From CAVTWH01 sp963850915 (GTDB lineage Bacteria > Actinomycetota > Actinomycetes > Mycobacteriales > Micromonosporaceae), in assembly GCA_963850915.1 (NCBI GenBank), contig CAWKND010000004.1, positions 496,001 to 560,000 on the forward strand: a stretch of DNA of 64,000 nucleotides, in the 5' to 3' direction. Made by a program: the position numbers and the translations under genes. Below, piece after piece: positions 61,071 through 64,000 of the stretch. The notes beneath the pieces are model-generated. The model was not told the origin of the DNA and made no database searches. It worked only from the letters and a program-made list of their open reading frames with translations. Positions within the stretch are counted from its first letter, which is position 1. Each line of letters starts with the position of its first letter.

Positions 61071-61086
61071 GTGACCGTTCAGTAAC
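61071..61086 (+). promoter_or_regulatory. Palindromic operator before the fused dehydrogenase
   Basis: GTGACCGTTCAGTAAC is a 16-bp imperfect palindrome (TGACCG-TT-CAGTAA core). It shares ACCGTTCAGTA with the meaA promoter. It lies 20 nt before the GTG start. Confidence 0.6.
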
Positions 61087-61106
61087 CCAAGCCCAGGGAG
61101 GCCGCG

Positions 61107-62891
61107 GTGGCGCGCGAGTTCAGGACCGTCGGCGTGGTCGGGCTGGGCACGATGGGTACCGGGATTGTCGAGGTCTTCGCCCGGCACGGTATCGACGTGG
61201 TGGCGACCGAGATCAACGAGAGTGCGCTGGAGGCTGGGCGTACCAAGCTGATCGCCTCCACCGACCGCGCCGTGGCGCGCGGCAAGCTGGCCGCGACCGA
61301 CCGGGACGCGCTGCACTCCCGCATCCGCTGGGCGATCGGGCTGCCCGAACTGGCCGACGTGGAGCTGGTGATCGAGGCGGTCCCCGAGCACCTCGACCTC
61401 AAGCAGCGCATCTTCGCCGAGCTGGACCGGGTCTGCCGGCCGGACGCCATCCTGGCCACCAACACCTCCTCGCTGTCGGTCACCGAGATCTCGGTCGCCA
61501 CGCACCGGCCCAACCAGGTGATCGGCATGCACTTCTTCAACCCGGCGCCGGTGATGAAGCTGGTCGAGGTGGTCAAGACGGTGGTGACCGCACCCGAGGT
61601 CGTGGCCGACATCGAGGCGCTGTGCCAGCGGCTGGGCAAGACCGACGTGACCATCAACGACCGGGCCGGCTTCATCGCCAACGGGCTGCTGTTCGGTTAC
61701 CTCAACCACGCCGCCGCGCTGTACGAGTCGCACTACGTCGAGCGGGAGTCCCTGGACGCGGCGATGCGGCTGGGCTGCGGGCTGCCGATGGGGCCGCTCG
61801 CGCTGATGGACCTGATCGGCCTGGACACCACGTACGAGATTCTGGACACGATGTACAAGCGTGGCGGCCGGGACCGCCGGCACGCGCCGGTACCCCTGCT
61901 GAAGCAGATGGTGACCGCGGGTCTGTTGGGGCGCAAGACCGGCCGTGGCTTCTACACCTACGCCCGCCCCGGCTCGCCCGAGATGGTCGCCGACGCTCTC
62001 AGCCCGGCCGCCGACGCGCAGCCGGAGCCGGGAAAGACGGTCAATACCGTTGGCGTGGTCGGCTCCGGGACGATGGCCACCGGGATAGTCGAGGTTTTCG
62101 CGCGGGCCGGGTACGACGTGGTGTCGGTGACCCGTGGTGCTGAGCAGTCGGCGAAGGTACGCGCCACGCTCGCCGCCTCGCTGGCCAAGGGCGTCGCACG
62201 CGGCAAGGTCACCGAGGCCGAGCGGGACGCAGCGGTAGCCCGGGTGACCTGGAGTACCGAGCTGGGCCAGCTGTCCGACGCCGACCTCGTGATCGAAGCG
62301 GTGGTCGAGGAGCTGCCGGTGAAGACGGCGCTCTTCGCCGCGCTCGACGAGATCTGCAAGCCGGGTGTGCTGCTCGCCACCACCACCTCCAGCCTGCCGG
62401 TGATCGAGTGCGCGATGGCCACCCAGCGCCCGGCCGACGTGGTCGGGCTGCACTTCTTCAATCCGGCTCCGGTCATGGGGCTGGTCGAGGTGGTCCGCAC
62501 CATCCGTACCTCGGCCGCCACGCTGGCCACTGCCGAGGAGACGGTACGCCGGCTGGGCAAGCAGCCGGTGACCTGTGCCGACCGGGCCGGCTTCGTGGTG
62601 AACGCGCTGCTCTTCCCGTACCTGAACGACGCGGTACGCATGCTGGAGGCCAGCTACTCCAACGCCGACGACATCGACGCGGCGATGAAGCTGGGCTGCG
62701 GGTACCCGATGGGCCCGTTCGAACTGCTCGATGTCGTCGGGCTGGATGTGGCGCTGGCCATCCAGCGGGAGCTCTACCACGAGCTGCGCGAGCCCGGCTT
62801 CGCCCCGACGCCGCTGCTGGAGCACCTGGTCACCGCCGGGTACCTGGGCCGCAAGTCGGGTCGGGGCTTCCGCGACCACAGCACCGCCTGA
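61107..62891 (+). CDS. Tandem fused 3-hydroxyacyl-CoA dehydrogenase
   Basis: 594 residues: two complete 3-hydroxybutyryl-CoA-dehydrogenase-like units in one chain. Unit 1 (~1-290) has VVGLGTMGTGIVEVF and GMHFFNPAPVMKLVEVV; unit 2 (~310-594) has VVGSGTMATGIVEVFARAG and GLHFFNPAPVMGLVEVV. Each ends GRKTGRGFY or GRKSGRGF. Both have the catalytic His and nucleotide loop, so both could be active. AGGGAGG precedes the GTG. The operator it shares with meaA points to acyl-CoA or ethylmalonyl-CoA metabolism. Confidence 0.92.
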   Translation: MAREFRTVGVVGLGTMGTGIVEVFARHGIDVVATEINESALEAGRTKLIASTDRAVARGKLAATDRDALHSRIRWAIGLPELADVELVIEAVPEHLDLKQRIFAELDRVCRPDAILATNTSSLSVTEISVATHRPNQVIGMHFFNPAPVMKLVEVVKTVVTAPEVVADIEALCQRLGKTDVTINDRAGFIANGLLFGYLNHAAALYESHYVERESLDAAMRLGCGLPMGPLALMDLIGLDTTYEILDTMYKRGGRDRRHAPVPLLKQMVTAGLLGRKTGRGFYTYARPGSPEMVADALSPAADAQPEPGKTVNTVGVVGSGTMATGIVEVFARAGYDVVSVTRGAEQSAKVRATLAASLAKGVARGKVTEAERDAAVARVTWSTELGQLSDADLVIEAVVEELPVKTALFAALDEICKPGVLLATTTSSLPVIECAMATQRPADVVGLHFFNPAPVMGLVEVVRTIRTSAATLATAEETVRRLGKQPVTCADRAGFVVNALLFPYLNDAVRMLEASYSNADDIDAAMKLGCGYPMGPFELLDVVGLDVALAIQRELYHELREPGFAPTPLLEHLVTAGYLGRKSGRGFRDHSTA

Positions 62892-62916
62892 GCTGACCGC
62901 ACGGGCGTACGCGAAA

Positions 62917-62928
62917 TAGGCTTGACTG
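62917..62928 (+). promoter_or_regulatory. Leaderless-type -10 box
   Basis: TAGGCT (62917-62922), 6 nt, then the GTG of the zinc-finger-like gene. Confidence 0.55.
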
Positions 62929-63267
62929 GTGAGTCCCCGCCGTACCCGCCCCCGACGCCAGCAGCCGACCCCCGAGGAGCGCCCGCTCGACGAGGAGCAG
63001 CTGCTGCGCGGAGTCGACCGGGTGCAGGGGCACGTCGACGGGGAATGGTTGGTACGCAACGTTCCTGGCACCGCGGCCACGAAGCGGTACCGGTGCCCGG
63101 GGTGTGACCAGGAGATCAATCCGGGGGTCGCGCACCTGGTCGCCTGGCCCGCCGACGAGCGCGGCGACCTGGGTGACCGACGTCACTGGCATACCGGCTG
63201 CTGGCGGGCGCGCGATCGGCGTAGCCCGGGTGTCCAGCGGTCGCGCAGCGCGCCCCGATACGGTTGA
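62929..63267 (+). CDS. Zinc-finger-like conserved actinobacterial protein
   Basis: 112 residues, basic ends. YRCPGCDQEI provides two Cys, and RRHWHTGCW provides His and Cys, a likely zinc site of C-x2-C...H-x2-C type. GVAHLVAWPAD lies between. A family of unknown function common in actinobacteria; nucleic-acid binding is possible given the Arg-rich tails. GTG start with a leaderless -10 box. The stop is 3 nt before the next ATG. Confidence 0.78.
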   Translation: MSPRRTRPRRQQPTPEERPLDEEQLLRGVDRVQGHVDGEWLVRNVPGTAATKRYRCPGCDQEINPGVAHLVAWPADERGDLGDRRHWHTGCWRARDRRSPGVQRSRSAPRYG

Positions 63268-63270
63268 TCC
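63259..63270 (+). promoter_or_regulatory. Leaderless-type -10 box
   Basis: TACGGT (63259-63264), 6 nt, then the ATG of the hydrolase gene. It lies inside the last codons of the preceding gene. Confidence 0.5.
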
Positions 63271-64000
63271 ATGGCCCCTTCCACGCCCCTCACGGATGCC
63301 GAAGGCGCGCAGCCGATCCGCGCGAACTCGGTGCTGCCCGCCCGCCGCGCGGACATCGAACTGCAGACGGCCGACGGTCTGACCCTGGTCGGTGAGCTGG
63401 CGCTACCGGCCGACCGGCCGCCGGTGGCCACCCTGATCTGCCTGCATCCGCTGCCCACCCACGGCGGCATGATGGACAGCCACATCTTCCGCAAGGCCGC
63501 GTGGCGCCTGCCCGCGTTGGCGGGCCTGGCCGTGCTGCGCTTCAACACGAGGGGTACCAGCAGTGTGCGCGGTACCTCGCAGGGCAGCTTCGACGCGGGC
63601 GACGGCGAGCGCTACGACGTCGCGGCCGCCATCGAGTACGCCGAGTTCGCCGAACTGCCGAACCTGTGGGTACTCGGCTGGTCCTTCGGTACCGACCTGG
63701 CCCTCAAGTACGGTGCGGAGCCCTCGGTCACCGGGCTGATCCTGCTCTCGCCGCCGCTGCGCTTCTCCGCGCCGGCGGACCTTGCCCAGTGGGCGGCCAA
63801 CGGCAAGCCGGTGACCGCGCTGGTACCCGAGTTCGACGACTACCTGCGCCCAGTTGAGGCGCGGCAACGGTTCGAGGCGATCCCGCAGGCGGAGGTCGTC
63901 GGCGTACCGGGTGCCAAGCACCTGTGGGTCGGCGACGCGGAGACGGTACTCGACGAGATCGTGAAGCGGGTGGCTCCCTCGGCGTACCCGCTGCCCGGCG
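63271..64000 (+). CDS. Alpha/beta hydrolase (partial)
   Basis: At least 243 residues; the frame runs off the right edge. After VATLICLHPLPTHGGMMDSH (oxyanion region) come FNTRGTSSVRG and the nucleophile elbow GWSFGTD with Ser near residue 138. VPGAKHLWVGDAE supplies the catalytic His. Matches the KANL3/Tex30-like alpha/beta hydrolases of unknown substrate. It begins 3 nt after the previous gene, with its own -10-like box. Confidence 0.85.
   Translation, partial: MAPSTPLTDAEGAQPIRANSVLPARRADIELQTADGLTLVGELALPADRPPVATLICLHPLPTHGGMMDSHIFRKAAWRLPALAGLAVLRFNTRGTSSVRGTSQGSFDAGDGERYDVAAAIEYAEFAELPNLWVLGWSFGTDLALKYGAEPSVTGLILLSPPLRFSAPADLAQWAANGKPVTALVPEFDDYLRPVEARQRFEAIPQAEVVGVPGAKHLWVGDAETVLDEIVKRVAPSAYPLPG

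Overview
The window is a high-GC actinobacterial chromosome segment. Gene content and order fit a Micromonosporaceae-type organism: a Rho with a very long disordered insert, NucS mismatch endonuclease, a GuaB1-type protein, and the run prfA-prmC-tsaC-phosphatase-glyA-atp operon-DUF2550-adenosyltransferase-murA-nucS, much of which is shared with mycobacteria. Family placement is inference. I found no rRNA, tRNA, CRISPR array, prophage or full-length insertion sequence.

Layout. 1-4.4 kb: the end of argS, then lysA-hom-thrC, nearly overlapping. 4.4-8.5 kb: an M20 amidohydrolase, an MFS exporter and an SPFH/ribbon-helix-helix pair, which separate thrC from thrB. 8.5-13.4 kb: thrB, rho with a long leader, a NUDIX hydrolase and a lipoprotein. 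13.6-22 kb: rpmE, prfA, a diguanylate cyclase on the opposite strand, prmC, tsaC, a low-molecular-weight phosphatase, an SDR and glyA. 22-30.6 kb: the F1Fo ATP synthase operon (atpB-E-F-H-A-G-D) with atpC detached and short, then a DUF2550 gene. 30.6-34.3 kb: VOC protein, cob(I)alamin adenosyltransferase, murA (Asp in place of the fosfomycin-target Cys) and a 3-hydroxybutyryl-CoA dehydrogenase whose stop codon comes from a MITE-like palindrome. 34.5-40.5 kb: two SigE-family sigma factors, each coupled to a membrane-anchored protein, around an ABC exporter. 40.6-42.6 kb: ethylmalonyl-CoA mutase (meaA). 42.8-47.1 kb: a frameshifted XRE-TPR regulator, a DUF6884 protein, an orphan and an AlkZ-like winged-helix protein. 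47.2-51.4 kb: a four-gene operon built on an EccC-like FtsK ATPase. 51.5-56 kb: DUF4126 membrane protein, nucS, an S53 peptidase and a DUF2090 protein. 56-64 kb: a DUF559/AbiEi protein between two copies of a hairpin repeat, guaB1 and an aldehyde dehydrogenase that both carry frameshifts, an SDR, a fused double 3-hydroxyacyl-CoA dehydrogenase, a zinc-finger-like protein and a partial alpha/beta hydrolase.

Connections. The adenosyltransferase makes the cofactor for MeaA. MeaA and the fused dehydrogenase share a palindromic promoter motif, which suggests one regulator for acyl-CoA/ethylmalonyl-CoA metabolism. PrmC methylates RF1 (PrfA). Many single genes start exactly 6 nt after a TAnnnT-type -10 box, so leaderless mRNAs look common. 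GTA valine codons look almost confined to positions before C, so GTAC tetramers are everywhere.

The best candidates for something undescribed are the EccC-like ATPase operon, the repeat-flanked DUF559 unit, the shared operator and the GTAC bias.
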